NCBI RefSeq assembly: GCF_002209535.1
Contig: NZ_NJIG01000021.1
Coordinates: forward strand, 18,316-82,315
Length of the DNA: 64,000 bases
DNA from: Achromobacter marplatensis
GTDB lineage: Bacteria; Pseudomonadota; Gammaproteobacteria; Burkholderiales; Burkholderiaceae_B
Reading direction: 5' to 3'
The position numbers and the translations under genes are program-made. The notes under the pieces were generated by a model. The model ran no database searches. It was not told where the DNA came from and saw only the letters and a program-made list of their open reading frames with translations. The stretch's first letter is position 1, and each line of letters opens with the position of its first letter. Shown one piece after another: positions 42,995 to 51,879 of this stretch.

Positions 42995-43411
42995 TCAGCC
43001 CTCCTCGCGCCGACGCGCGGCCGGTACGTCATCGTCTTGCGCATCGCGGATCCGGTCCAGCAGTTCCGCATCGCGGCCCAGCTCTTCCAAGGTAGCCGCG
43101 AACGGCGGCGCGCCATAGACCAGCGCATGGCGTACCGCCAGCAGCAGTCCGATGCCGACGATGCCGTAGAAGGCCGCCAACAGGCCCAGGGCCAGATAGC
43201 GATCTTCCGTAGGCCAGAACAGCACCGCCACCGTCACGGTGAACACCAGCACCGCCAACGTCAGGAAGAGCAGCGCAGCAAAGGCCATGCCCAGCACTTT
43301 GAGCAGGCGCGCCTTTTCATCGGCGGCCTCCAGCGTCAGCAACTCCAGGCGCGTGCGCAACAGCCCGACCAGGCTGGACGCGACGCCGAAAACAGATTTT
43401 CGTAGACCCAT
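42995..43411 (-). CDS. yqjE: YqjE-like phage-holin-superfamily membrane protein
   Basis: A 138-residue inner-membrane protein. VASSLVGLLRTRLELLTLEAADEKARLLKVL is the usual amphipathic start, followed by two membrane helices (AFAALLFLTLAVLVFTVTVAVLF and LALGLLAAFYGIVGIGLLLAV). It belongs to the YqjE/holin superfamily III group (no lytic role is implied). ATG 43411 is chosen because it begins the conserved MGLRKSVFG region. It is the middle gene of yqjDEK. Confidence 0.85.
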   Translation of the reverse strand: MGLRKSVFGVASSLVGLLRTRLELLTLEAADEKARLLKVLGMAFAALLFLTLAVLVFTVTVAVLFWPTEDRYLALGLLAAFYGIVGIGLLLAVRHALVYGAPPFAATLEELGRDAELLDRIRDAQDDDVPAARRREEG

Positions 43412-43480
43412 GGCGTCAAGAACGCCGGGCGGGCAACGCGGCACGAAGCCGACGCCGCCCGCCCGGACGTTCAAGCCTTA

Positions 43481-43798
43481 TCAGCGGCGGCTGATCAGCA
43501 AGCCGAGCAGCAGGCCGGTCACGCCTGCGATGCCGATGGCTTGCCAGGGATTGTCATGCACGTAGTCGTCCGTGGCGCGGGCGGCTTTGCGGCCGCGTTC
43601 GAGCACGGCGTCTTGCGCCTCGTAGAGGGCTTCGCGCGTACGCTTGAGCGAAGTCATGGCGCGGTCGCGCAATTCGTTTGCCTTGTCGCCGGTAGTGCCC
43701 GCTGCTTCGCGCAGCAGGTTTTCCGCGTCATTCAAACTGGTCTTGACACTGTCGATGAGTTTTTCTTTTGCGACTTCTTCGGATTTTCTCGTGGCCAT
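43481..43798 (-). CDS. yqjD: DUF883 family protein (ElaB/YqjD-like)
   Basis: A 105-residue helical protein with a C-terminal tail anchor: long charged helices (LIDSVKTSLNDAENLLREAAG, DRAMTSLKRTREALYEAQ), then DDYVHDNPWQAIGIAGVTGLLLGLLISRR, the DUF883 signature end. In E. coli, YqjD and ElaB tether ribosomes to the inner membrane in stationary phase. CAGGAGCT precedes the ATG. It leads the yqjDEK unit. Confidence 0.92.
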   Translation of the reverse strand: MATRKSEEVAKEKLIDSVKTSLNDAENLLREAAGTTGDKANELRDRAMTSLKRTREALYEAQDAVLERGRKAARATDDYVHDNPWQAIGIAGVTGLLLGLLISRR

Positions 43799-43881
43799 TT
43801 TTTGAGCTCCTGTTGTGTGTCTATGACAAAACCATCATACCAGCCACCATGCCCGCTGCATGGCGTGCTTGCTACCGTGTG

Positions 43882-44607
43882 CTACTTGATCTGCGTAATT
43901 TCAACTGCGGACTTCACGCCACCCTGATCGATGTCCTGCTTCATCACCAGATTCACCGCGGGGCAGTACCAGTCGGTGACGGTGGTGTTCATGCCGGGGA
44001 TCGGAATGGTCAGGCCCTGGAAGGTGGCCATCGTGGGATCCGAGTTGCGCGTATACGAGATCGGATGACAGGACTGCTGGCCCAGCGCGGTGTTCACCGC
44101 GGTCTTCTGGCCGACGGTCTTCTCGCCGATGCGCACCGTGGTGCTGGGCTGGCCGCCCACCGGCGCTTCCTTGCCGATCTTCAGGCGGAACGACGAACCG
44201 GGCAATTTCTGGCCGGCGTTGAGCTTGCCGTCGTAAGCGAACAGGCCCAGCATGCGCAGGTCGAACTGGCCTTCGGAAGGCTTGGGGGCCTCGCCGGCGC
44301 TGGCGTATTTCAGGAAGGTGGCCTGGCCGCCCTTGACCGTCATCAGGTAGTCCAGCTTGGACTTGCCCGGCGGCAAGCCGGCGTAGCTGAAAGTCGCCAC
44401 GCCCTGCACGCGCGCGCGGCAGTTGTCGCCATTGCTTTTTGTAACTTCGGCGAAGGTCAGGTCGGCGCCCAGCGACAGATTGCCCGAGCCGGTCAGTTGC
44501 ACCGCGCCGCCATCATGCATGAACTGCGCATCGCAAACGCCGGCCTGCGCCGAAGCGGCCGCGCCCAGTGCGCCGGCCGCCAAAATCAGGGATGCCATTT
44601 TTCGCAT
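43882..44607 (-). CDS. Secreted hypothetical protein (DUF3108-like in size)
   Basis: A 241-residue protein with a clear signal peptide (MRKMASLILAAGALGAAASAQA before GVCDAQF). The mature protein looks beta-rich, with four cysteines (GVCDAQF, DNCRARV, QQSCHPI, WYCPAVN) that could form two disulfides in the periplasm. Segments such as KSKLDYLMTVKGGQATFLKY and GKLNAGQKLPGSSFRLKIG vaguely recall DUF3108-type periplasmic proteins, but I do not recognise it firmly. It lies between yqjD and nasA without evident partners. Confidence 0.7.
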   Translation of the reverse strand: MRKMASLILAAGALGAAASAQAGVCDAQFMHDGGAVQLTGSGNLSLGADLTFAEVTKSNGDNCRARVQGVATFSYAGLPPGKSKLDYLMTVKGGQATFLKYASAGEAPKPSEGQFDLRMLGLFAYDGKLNAGQKLPGSSFRLKIGKEAPVGGQPSTTVRIGEKTVGQKTAVNTALGQQSCHPISYTRNSDPTMATFQGLTIPIPGMNTTVTDWYCPAVNLVMKQDIDQGGVKSAVEITQIK

Positions 44608-44731
44608 CGTTCAAGCCACTCCAGAAATCAGATAGCGCCGTCCGCTATGCGCGACGGCTGGCTTGATACTACACCGGTTGCCGTGCCCGGCGTATGTCCA
44701 CTCGTGACCGCGCCAGAGGGGGACCGCCCGC

Positions 44732-47455
44732 CTACGCCGCCACCGCGGCGGCCGGTATCCGGGCAATCAGCGACTGGATTTCCGGCACGCACGAACCGCA
44801 GCCCGTGCCGCAACCCAGCGTGGATTTCAGCGCCTGAAGGTCGCAGCCGCGCTCGATGCCCGCCAGGATTGCCGCTTCGCTCACGCCCACGCAGACACAG
44901 ACCGTGCGTGACCGCGCCGCGCCCGCGATCCGGCCCGTCAGCAGGCCGGAAACACTGGGCGGCGCGTCGCCCCCCGCCGCCCAGGACAGCAGCGCGTCCT
45001 GCGCCCGCAGATCGCCCGTCAGCAGGAAGGCGCGCAAGGTGCCCTGCCCCGCTGCCACACGGCGCATCCTGCCCCGTGCCGGATCATCGAACGCGACCTC
45101 GGCGCGCGTCAGGCTCAGCGCATCCGCCAGCTCCACCAAAAGCGCAGGCGCCGGCACCGTCTCAGCCGCCAGGCGGATCCGCACGCCGCCTGCGCCAACG
45201 GGCAGCACCACGGCGTACTCAAAGCGCCGCAGCCAGGGTGCCAGGCGCACGCGCAGCGCCGCCGCGTCACCTTGAGTCCAGCCCGCCGCCTGCCACGCCA
45301 GGCGGGCAGGTTCGGCGCAGATCGCGCTGAACTTCAATTCAGGCTGATGCGACACCGGGTCTGTCGCCGGGCTGGTCAACGCATTCACACCTAAGCCCGC
45401 CATGAACGCGCTGCCCCAATGCATCGGCAAAAAGGCATGGCCGCGCTGCACGCTGTCGTCCTCCTTCACCGGCAGCACCACGCTGCCGCGCCGGGATCGC
45501 AGCCGCGCCAACGCGCCGGACTCCAGCAATAACTGCCGCATGTCGTCCGGATGCAACGACACCCAAGGTTCTTCGACGTGCTGCGTCAGCACGCGGGCAA
45601 GCGACGTGCGCGCCATGGTGTGCCAGTGGTCACGCAAGCGGCCGGTCGTCATCTGCAGCGGGAATGCCGGCGTGACCGCGTCGGCGGGCGGAAAATAGTC
45701 CACATCGCAAAAGCGCGCCCGCCCGCTGGGCGTGGGGAAGACGCCATCGGCGTAGAGGCGCGCCGTGCCCTGCCCCGGACGATAGGGCCACTGCTGCGGC
45801 CCGTCGCGGCGCAAGACGTCGTAGTCCAGCGCGCTGTAGTCCAAGTCGCGGCCCGCCGTCATGCGGACGTGCTCAGCGAACACCTCGCTTTCATCGCGAT
45901 AGGCGAACCGCGCCGCCTTGTCCGGCGCGATGCGGGCGGCCAACCGCAGTGCCACGGCCTGCGCCAGGCGCCAGTCCGGCTGCGCGTCGCCAGGCGGATC
46001 GATCGCCGCGTGCACCCGGCTGATGCGCCGTTCCGAATTCGTCACCGTGCCGGATTTCTCCGGCCACGTCGCCGCCGGCAGCACCAGGTCGGCCCAGGCC
46101 AGGGTCTCGGTGCCCGCGAACGCCTCTTGCACGATGACGCATTCGGCGCGCGCAAGCGCCGCGCGCACCCGGGCCTGGTCGGGCAACGACTGCGCGGGAT
46201 TGGTCGCCGCGATCCACAGCACCTTGATGCGCCCGTCCAGCACCGCGTCGAACATGTCCAACGCGGGGGTGCCCGGCGCCTCGGGCAGGCGGTCCACGCC
46301 CCACAGGGCGGCCACGTCGGCGCGATCCGCCGCTGAACCGGGGTCGCGATGGCCCGGCAGCAAGGTGGCCATGCCCCCGGCCTCGCGGCCGCCCATCGCG
46401 TTGGGCTGCCCCGTCAACGAAAACGGTCCGGCACCCGGCTTGCCGATCTGGCCCGTCGCCAGATGCAGATGAATCAGCGCAGCGTTCTTGTCGGTGCCGC
46501 GAGTCGACTGGTTCAGCCCCATCGTGTACAGCGACAGCGCCGCACCCGCGCTGCCGAACCAACGCGCCGCCTGGATGATGTCGCCGGCTGGCACGCCGCA
46601 AATGCGTTGCGCCTCTTCTGGCGGGAAAGCCTCCACGCGCGTAAGCAAAGCCTCGAAATCTTCGGTGTGGCGTTCGATATAGCCGCGGTCCACCAGGCCC
46701 TCGCGCACCATCACATGCAGCATGGAGTGAAACAGGGCGACGTCGGTGCCCGGCGCGATCGGCAGGTGCAGGTCCGCGAACACGGTGGTGTCCGTGCGCC
46801 GCGGATCCACCGCGACCACCTTCATGCCCGGCCGCCGCGCGCGCGCCGCCTCCAGCCGGCGGAACAGCACTGGGTGCGCGTAGGCCATATTGGAGCCGGC
46901 GATCAGCACGGTGTCCGCCAGTTCCAGATCTTCATAGCAGGCGGGCGGCGCATCCGCACCCAGCGTGCGCTTGTAGCCCGACACCGCGCTCGACATGCAC
47001 AGGCGGGAATTGGTGTCGATGTTGTTGGTACCGGCCAGCGCGCGCGCCAGCTTGTTGAAGACGGCATAGTCCTCGGTCAGCAACTGGCCCGACAGATAGA
47101 AGCCCACTGCGTCGGGGCCGTGGGACTGGATCGCCTGGGCCAGCTTTTCCGCCGCGATATCCAGGGCCTGCCCCAGCGCAATATCCCGCATCGGCTGGTC
47201 GCGCGCCTCACGCCATTGCGCCGACAGCACGCGCGCGCCATCGCGGCGCACGGTGTCGCCCAGCGCCAGCCCTTTGCTGCACAGCTTTCCATGGTTGGCA
47301 GGATGCGTCTCGTCACCGCGCACCCGCAGCACGGCGCCGTCCCGCACCTGGACGCGCACGCCGCAGCCTGTGCCGCAATAACAGCACACCGACGACACCT
47401 CGGCAGCGGGCTCGGCATTCATCACCGGAATCCGGACGATTGACGGCATGGCCAT
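44732..47455 (-). CDS. nasA: Assimilatory nitrate reductase catalytic subunit NasA with C-terminal [2Fe-2S] domain
   Basis: A 907-residue cytosolic molybdoenzyme that reduces nitrate to nitrite. The N-terminal [4Fe-4S] ligands are C24-x2-C27-x3-C31-x27-C59. Molybdopterin landmarks include SNMAYAHPVLFRRLEAARA, GPFSLTGQPNAMGGREAGG, ATWPEKSGTVTNSERRISRV and LQMTTGRLRDHWHTMARTS. The last 50 residues form a BFD-like [2Fe-2S] module (CVCVGVSEAAILAGIERGC then LGCGTGCGSCVPEI), as in Klebsiella-type NasA. It is the last gene of nrtABD-nirB-like-nasA, 4 bp after the FAD module, its probable electron donor. It needs Moco (mogA in this window). Confidence 0.94.
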   Translation of the reverse strand: MAMPSIVRIPVMNAEPAAEVSSVCCYCGTGCGVRVQVRDGAVLRVRGDETHPANHGKLCSKGLALGDTVRRDGARVLSAQWREARDQPMRDIALGQALDIAAEKLAQAIQSHGPDAVGFYLSGQLLTEDYAVFNKLARALAGTNNIDTNSRLCMSSAVSGYKRTLGADAPPACYEDLELADTVLIAGSNMAYAHPVLFRRLEAARARRPGMKVVAVDPRRTDTTVFADLHLPIAPGTDVALFHSMLHVMVREGLVDRGYIERHTEDFEALLTRVEAFPPEEAQRICGVPAGDIIQAARWFGSAGAALSLYTMGLNQSTRGTDKNAALIHLHLATGQIGKPGAGPFSLTGQPNAMGGREAGGMATLLPGHRDPGSAADRADVAALWGVDRLPEAPGTPALDMFDAVLDGRIKVLWIAATNPAQSLPDQARVRAALARAECVIVQEAFAGTETLAWADLVLPAATWPEKSGTVTNSERRISRVHAAIDPPGDAQPDWRLAQAVALRLAARIAPDKAARFAYRDESEVFAEHVRMTAGRDLDYSALDYDVLRRDGPQQWPYRPGQGTARLYADGVFPTPSGRARFCDVDYFPPADAVTPAFPLQMTTGRLRDHWHTMARTSLARVLTQHVEEPWVSLHPDDMRQLLLESGALARLRSRRGSVVLPVKEDDSVQRGHAFLPMHWGSAFMAGLGVNALTSPATDPVSHQPELKFSAICAEPARLAWQAAGWTQGDAAALRVRLAPWLRRFEYAVVLPVGAGGVRIRLAAETVPAPALLVELADALSLTRAEVAFDDPARGRMRRVAAGQGTLRAFLLTGDLRAQDALLSWAAGGDAPPSVSGLLTGRIAGAARSRTVCVCVGVSEAAILAGIERGCDLQALKSTLGCGTGCGSCVPEIQSLIARIPAAAVAA

Positions 47456-47459
47456 CCCC

Positions 47460-48680
47460 CTACCCGCCCGCCGCGCTTTCGCCGGCCATCAACTGGTCGC
47501 GCAGGCCGCCGATATCCTGGCCGTCGCGGATCAACCGCATATACCAGGCGCCGTCCGCCGTATCGCCGTACAAGCAGGCGCCCACCAGCTTGTCGCCGCG
47601 GATCACCAGCTTCTTGTAGACGCCGTCCAGCGCGTCGGCCACCGTGATGCTTTCCGTCTGTGCGCCTCCCGCGAAATCCCCGGCGGAGAACAGATCGATG
47701 CCGGTGACCTTCAGCTTGGCCGAAACCACGCTGCCTTCGTAGCGCCCGATGCCATGCAGGGCCAGATGATTGGCCGCGACCTTGGCCTGTTCAAACAGGG
47801 GCGCGACCAGCCCGTAGGCGGTACCGCGATGGCTGACACATTCGCCGACCGCGTAGATGCGCGGGTCGTAGGTCTGCAGGGTATCGGTGACCACCACGCC
47901 CCGGTCCACGTGCAAGCCGCAACTTGCCGCCAGCTCGGTATTGGGACGCACGCCCACGGCCATCACCACCAGGTCGGCCGCAACCTCCTGGCCGTCGGCA
48001 AAACGCAGCGCCCGAACCCGGCCGTCATCGCCCGCAAGGATCGCGTGGGTCTGGCGGCCCAACAGGAACGTCAGGCCGCGCGCCTCCAGGCTGTGCCGCA
48101 GCATCGCCGACGCCTGGGTGTCCAACTGGCGGTCCAGCAACGCTTCGCCCAGATGCACGACCGATACCTCCATGCCCCGCGCAGCCAATCCGGTGGCCGC
48201 TTCCAGGCCGAGCAGCCCGCCCCCGATCACGACGGCGTGCCGGTAACGCGACGACGCTTCGATCATCCGGTTCACATCGCCGATATCGCGGAAGGCGACT
48301 ACGCCGTCCAGGTCGTTGCCCGGCACAGGCAGGATGAACGGATTAGAGCCGGTGGCCAGCAGCAGCCGGTCATACGGCGCTTCGGTTCCGTCATCGGTGC
48401 GCACGATGCGGCGCAGGCGGTCCACCTGCGTCACCTTGCGGTTGCGCAGCAAGCGGATGCCGTGGCGGGCGTACCAGGCCTCGTCGTTCAGCACGATGTC
48501 CTGCAAGGTGCGTTCGCCAGTCAGCACGGGCGACAGCAGGATCCGGTTGTAGTTGGTGTGGGGCTCGGCACCGAACACCGTGATGTCATACAGGTCGGGC
48601 GCCAGCGCCAGCAGTTCTTCCACCGTGCGGATGCCCGCCATGCCGTTGCCCACCACCACCAGCTTCTGCTTTGCGCCCAT
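47460..48680 (-). CDS. NAD(P)H/FAD oxidoreductase resembling the N-terminal module of NirB
   Basis: A 406-residue flavoprotein with two Rossmann motifs: KLVVVGNGMAGIRTVEELLALAP (FAD) and HAVVIGGGLLGLEAATGLAARGMEVSVVH (NAD(P)H), plus TNYNRILLSPVLTGERTLQDI, highly typical of NirB. It lacks the BFD and siroheme nitrite-reductase domains, so it is about half the size of NirB. With nasA directly downstream, it most likely passes electrons from NAD(P)H to NasA, like Klebsiella NasC. The siroheme nitrite reductase must be elsewhere. Confidence 0.88.
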   Translation of the reverse strand: MGAKQKLVVVGNGMAGIRTVEELLALAPDLYDITVFGAEPHTNYNRILLSPVLTGERTLQDIVLNDEAWYARHGIRLLRNRKVTQVDRLRRIVRTDDGTEAPYDRLLLATGSNPFILPVPGNDLDGVVAFRDIGDVNRMIEASSRYRHAVVIGGGLLGLEAATGLAARGMEVSVVHLGEALLDRQLDTQASAMLRHSLEARGLTFLLGRQTHAILAGDDGRVRALRFADGQEVAADLVVMAVGVRPNTELAASCGLHVDRGVVVTDTLQTYDPRIYAVGECVSHRGTAYGLVAPLFEQAKVAANHLALHGIGRYEGSVVSAKLKVTGIDLFSAGDFAGGAQTESITVADALDGVYKKLVIRGDKLVGACLYGDTADGAWYMRLIRDGQDIGGLRDQLMAGESAAGG

Positions 48681-48701
48681 GAAGGTCCCCGTGGCTGGCC
48701 T

Positions 48702-49580
48702 TCAGGCGGCCGCGCGGGTCGCGGCCTCGGCGCCGCTGCCCGCTGCTGCCGAGGCGTCCAGGACCGCGTTGGCCTGCGCCGCCGCCTGCGACCGTTCGGG
48801 ATTGCCGTGGCGGCGGTGCAGGAAATCCACGACTGCTGCGCGGCACTCGAGATAGGTCGCGTCGTTGGCCAGCCGCACGCGGTCGCGCGGACGCGGCAGG
48901 GGCACGGGCAGGATCTCGCCGATGGTCGCGGCCGGGCCGTTGGTCAACATGACGATGCGGTCGGACAACAGCACGGCTTCGTCCACATCGTGCGTGACCA
49001 TGATGGTGGTTGTGCGCGTCTTGGCCACGATCTTCAGCAATTCGTCCTGCAGGTGCGCGCGCGTCAGCGCATCCAGGGCGCCGAACGGTTCGTCCATCAG
49101 CAACACGCCCGGTTCGATCGCCAGCGCGCGCGCAATGCCCACGCGCTGCTTCATGCCGCCCGAGATTTCCCGCGGCAGCTTGTTCTGCGCCGGCAGCAAG
49201 CCCACCAGTTCCAGCGCGGCGCGCGTGCGCTCAGATAATTGCGGGCGCTTTTCCTTGCCACCAAAGACGCGTTCCACCGCCAGGTACACGTTCTGGAAGC
49301 AGGTCAGCCACGGCAGCAGCGAGTGGTTCTGGAACACGACGGCCCGATCCGGCCCTGGTCCGGTGATCTCGCGTTCGGCGCACAGCAGCACGCCGCTGGT
49401 GGGGCGCGTCAGCCCGGCGATCAGGTTCAGCAACGTGGACTTGCCGCAACCCGAATGGCCGATCAGCGTGATGAACTCGCCCTGCTCAACGGTCAGGTCG
49501 ATGTCGCGCAGCGCCACGAAAGCGCCCTTGCGGGTGGTGAACGTCTGGCCCGCGCGTTCGATGCGTACGAATTTCTTCAT
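48702..49580 (-). CDS. nrtD: Nitrate ABC transporter ATP-binding protein (NrtD/NasD type)
   Basis: A 292-residue ATPase with Walker A GHSGCGKST, Q-loop VFQNHSLLPWLTCFQNV, signature ISGGMKQRVGIARALA, Walker B VLLMDEPFGALDALTRAHLQ and switch VTHDVDEAV. VFQNHSLLPWLT and NLIAGLTRPTSG are characteristic of nitrate/taurine-type importers. The C-terminal 30 residues are an Ala-rich extension. It works with the adjacent permease and NrtA-like receptor. Confidence 0.92.
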   Translation of the reverse strand: MKKFVRIERAGQTFTTRKGAFVALRDIDLTVEQGEFITLIGHSGCGKSTLLNLIAGLTRPTSGVLLCAEREITGPGPDRAVVFQNHSLLPWLTCFQNVYLAVERVFGGKEKRPQLSERTRAALELVGLLPAQNKLPREISGGMKQRVGIARALAIEPGVLLMDEPFGALDALTRAHLQDELLKIVAKTRTTTIMVTHDVDEAVLLSDRIVMLTNGPAATIGEILPVPLPRPRDRVRLANDATYLECRAAVVDFLHRRHGNPERSQAAAQANAVLDASAAAGSGAEAATRAAA

Positions 49581-49583
49581 GGC

Positions 49584-50414
49584 CTATTCCTCGGTATAGG
49601 TGAATCGGCGCGCCAACGCGACCAGCAGGGTTTCCAGCAGCAAGCCCACGATGCCGATCACGAAAATGGCGATGACGATGTGCTCCACCTTCAGGTTGTT
49701 CCATTCGTCCCACAGCCAGAAGCCGATGCCCGTGCCGCCGGTCAGCATTTCCGCCGCCACGATCACCAGCCACGCGGTGCCGATGGACAGGCGCACCCCG
49801 GTCAGCATGTAGGGCAGCACCGCCGGCAGCAGCACCTTGGTCGTGACCTTCCATTCCGACAGGTTCAGCACCCGCGCCACGTTCAGGTAGTCCTGCGGCA
49901 CGCGCGACACGCCCACCGCGGTGTTGATGATCATCGGCCAGATCGAACAGATGAAAATGGCCCAGATGGCAGCCGGATTGGCCGCCTTGAACAGCAGCAG
50001 CCCCAGCGGCAGCCAGGCCAGCGGGGACACCGGACGCAGCAGGCTGACGATGGGTGAGAACATGGCGCTGATCGCGGCGTAGCGGCCGATGGCGAACCCG
50101 ACCGGGATGCCGATTACCGCCGCCAGCCCGAAGCCGATCGCCACCCGCTCCAGCGACGCCAGCAGGTTCCAGCCGATGCCCTTGTCGTTGGGGCCGTTGT
50201 CATAGAACGGATCCGAGAACAGCTCCACGGCCGCGTGCCAGGTCACCCCCGGCGTGGGGATCTCCGAAATCCGCATGGCCACCACCTGCCACACCAGCAC
50301 GAACAGCGCAAAGCCGGCTACCGGGCCCGCCACGGCCTTCAGCACGGACTCCAGCCGCTCACGCCCGGCGGCGAACATCGCCTCGCCGCGGCCCACATTC
50401 GTTACGGTAGACAT
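49584..50414 (-). CDS. nrtB: Nitrate ABC transporter permease (NrtB type)
   Basis: A 276-residue inner-membrane permease with about six helices. VAGFALFVLVWQVVAMRISEIPTPG is the first region, FSPIVSLLRPVSPLAWLPLGLLLFKAANPAAIWAIFI and LPAVLPYMLTGVRLSIGTAWLVIVAAEMLTGGTGIGFWLWDEWNNL are diagnostic for NrtB, the latter holding the EAA loop. It is 3 bp from nrtD and 27 bp from nrtA. Confidence 0.93.
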   Translation of the reverse strand: MSTVTNVGRGEAMFAAGRERLESVLKAVAGPVAGFALFVLVWQVVAMRISEIPTPGVTWHAAVELFSDPFYDNGPNDKGIGWNLLASLERVAIGFGLAAVIGIPVGFAIGRYAAISAMFSPIVSLLRPVSPLAWLPLGLLLFKAANPAAIWAIFICSIWPMIINTAVGVSRVPQDYLNVARVLNLSEWKVTTKVLLPAVLPYMLTGVRLSIGTAWLVIVAAEMLTGGTGIGFWLWDEWNNLKVEHIVIAIFVIGIVGLLLETLLVALARRFTYTEE

Positions 50415-50441
50415 TGCATGCCCCTTCTCTGTACCGGCCGC

Positions 50442-51743
50442 TCAGGCCTTGACCTTGAACCCGTCGGCATACGCCGCGGGATTGCTGCCGTCCCACACCA
50501 CGCCGTCGATGAACTTGGCGCTGCGCATCTCGCTGGCGGGCAGCGCCACCCCGGCGGCGGATGCGGCCTGCTTGTAGATGTCGATGCGGTTGACCTGCGT
50601 GGCCATTGCCAGATAGTCGGGATGCTCTTTCAACAGTCCCCAGCGCTTGTGCTGTGTAAGGAACCACATGCCGTCGCTCAGGTACGGGAAGTTGGCCGAA
50701 CCCTCCGCGTAGAAGCGCATGGCGTGCTCGTCGGTCCATGACTTGCCCAGGCCGTCTTCATAGCGGCCCTGCATGCGGTCCACGATGCCGCTGGCATCCG
50801 TATTCACATAGGACTTGGCGGCAATGGTCTCGGCCGTCTTCTGGCGGTTGGCGGGCGACGCGTCGATCCACTTGCCGGCCTCGAGAATCGCCGCGGTGAC
50901 GGCGCGCGCCGTGTTCGGATTGCGCGACACGAATTCCGCGCTGGTGCCCAGCACCTTTTCCGGATGGTCCTGCCAGATGCCCTGCGTGGTCACGGCGGTA
51001 AAGCCGATCTTGTCCATGATGGCGCGCGCGCCCCAGGGTTCGCCCACGCAGAAACCGTCCATATTGCCCACGCGCATGTTGGCTACCATCTGCGGCGGCG
51101 GCACCGTGATGACCTTCGCGTCCTTCATCGGATGGATGCCGTAGGTCGCCAGCCAGTAGTACAGCCACATGGCGTGCGTGCCGGTCGGGAAGGTCTGCGC
51201 GAAGGTGTATTCGCGCTTGTCCGAGGCCATCAGCTTGGCCAGCGATTCGCCGTCCCGCGCGCCAGCCTGCAGCAACTTGTTCGACAGCGTGATCGCCTGG
51301 CCATTCTGGTTCAGGTTCATCAGCACCGCCATATCCTTCTTCGGCCCGCCCACGCCCATATGCACGCCATAGACCAGGCCGTACAGCACGTGCGCCATGT
51401 CCAGCTCGCCGTTCATGAGCTTGTCCCGCACCGCTGCCCACGAGGCTTCCTTGGAAGGGGTGATCGTCACGCCATACTTCTTGTCGATGCCCAGTACCGA
51501 CGCCATCACCACCGAGGCGCAATCAGTCAGCGGGATGAAACCGATCTTCACTTCAGTCTTTTCCGGCGCGTCGGTGCCTGCCGCCCAGGCGCCGGCGCGC
51601 ACCAGCGGATCGACCAGCGACAGCAGGCTGGCGCCCGCCACCGCGCGCGCCGTTCCGCTCAACCACTTGCGGCGGCCGGCGTCAGCGGTCAGGTCCGCGC
51701 TGACGGCGGGTCGGGTGGAGGGGCTACGTGTCACTGGCGTCAT
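50442..51743 (-). CDS. nrtA: Nitrate ABC transporter substrate-binding protein (NrtA type)
   Basis: A 433-residue periplasmic nitrate/nitrite receptor. The N-terminus carries a Tat-like signal (GRRKWLSGTARAVAGASLLSL). The mature domain starts KTEVKIGFIPLTDCASVVMASVLGIDKKYGV, then MNGELDMAHVLYGLVYGVHMGVGGP, GIHPMKDAKVITVPPPQMVANMRVGNMDGFCVGEPWGARAI and GIWQDHPEKVLGTSAEF, all nitrate-receptor signatures. AGGAG precedes ATG 51743. Its leader holds an ANTAR-type attenuator and a sigma-54 promoter. The signal peptide argues that this is the transporter receptor, not a cytosolic NasS sensor. Confidence 0.94.
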   Translation of the reverse strand: MTPVTRSPSTRPAVSADLTADAGRRKWLSGTARAVAGASLLSLVDPLVRAGAWAAGTDAPEKTEVKIGFIPLTDCASVVMASVLGIDKKYGVTITPSKEASWAAVRDKLMNGELDMAHVLYGLVYGVHMGVGGPKKDMAVLMNLNQNGQAITLSNKLLQAGARDGESLAKLMASDKREYTFAQTFPTGTHAMWLYYWLATYGIHPMKDAKVITVPPPQMVANMRVGNMDGFCVGEPWGARAIMDKIGFTAVTTQGIWQDHPEKVLGTSAEFVSRNPNTARAVTAAILEAGKWIDASPANRQKTAETIAAKSYVNTDASGIVDRMQGRYEDGLGKSWTDEHAMRFYAEGSANFPYLSDGMWFLTQHKRWGLLKEHPDYLAMATQVNRIDIYKQAASAAGVALPASEMRSAKFIDGVVWDGSNPAAYADGFKVKA

Positions 51744-51757
51744 GCATGGCTCCTGGC

Positions 51758-51810
51758 AAAAAAAAACGTCCCGCGCGCCATGGAACCGTGTCCATTGGCG
51801 CTGCGGAACG
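51758..51810 (-). terminator. Intrinsic terminator in the nrtA leader
   Basis: On the minus strand, CGTTCCGC at the start of the stem pairs with GCGGGACG at its end, and an inner stem pairs GCGCCA/TGGCGC and TGGA/TCCA, giving about 18 pairs with two unpaired bases on the left arm. Nine T residues follow directly, then the nrtA ribosome site. The first six bases of the stem (51805-51810) are also the right arm of hairpin P2, so the two structures exclude each other. Confidence 0.85.
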
Positions 51811-51868
51811 TCGTTGTTCCTTGCCGCGTAGTGCGGCGCATTGCGTCGGGCGACCGCCGTTGGCCCCC
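51805..51868 (-). promoter_or_regulatory. Two-hairpin ANTAR antiterminator element in the nrtA leader
   Basis: P1 (51848-51868) is GGCC-AACGGC-GGTC extended by three G-C pairs across a bulge. P2 (51805-51820) is GGAAC-AACGAC-GTTCC. Both loops are hexamers with A at position 1 and G at position 4, the defining features of ANTAR RNA targets. A third small hairpin GCCGC-ACTAC-GCGGC (51823-51837) lies in the linker. Binding by the divergent NasT-like protein would stabilise P2 and block the terminator. Confidence 0.8.
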
Positions 51869-51879
51869 TGGTTCCACTT

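Noticed and set aside
42995..43411. Phage holin interpretation of the YqjE-like gene
   Set aside because: It sits in the bacterial yqjDEK cluster with no lysis or phage genes nearby. The holin label is only a superfamily name.
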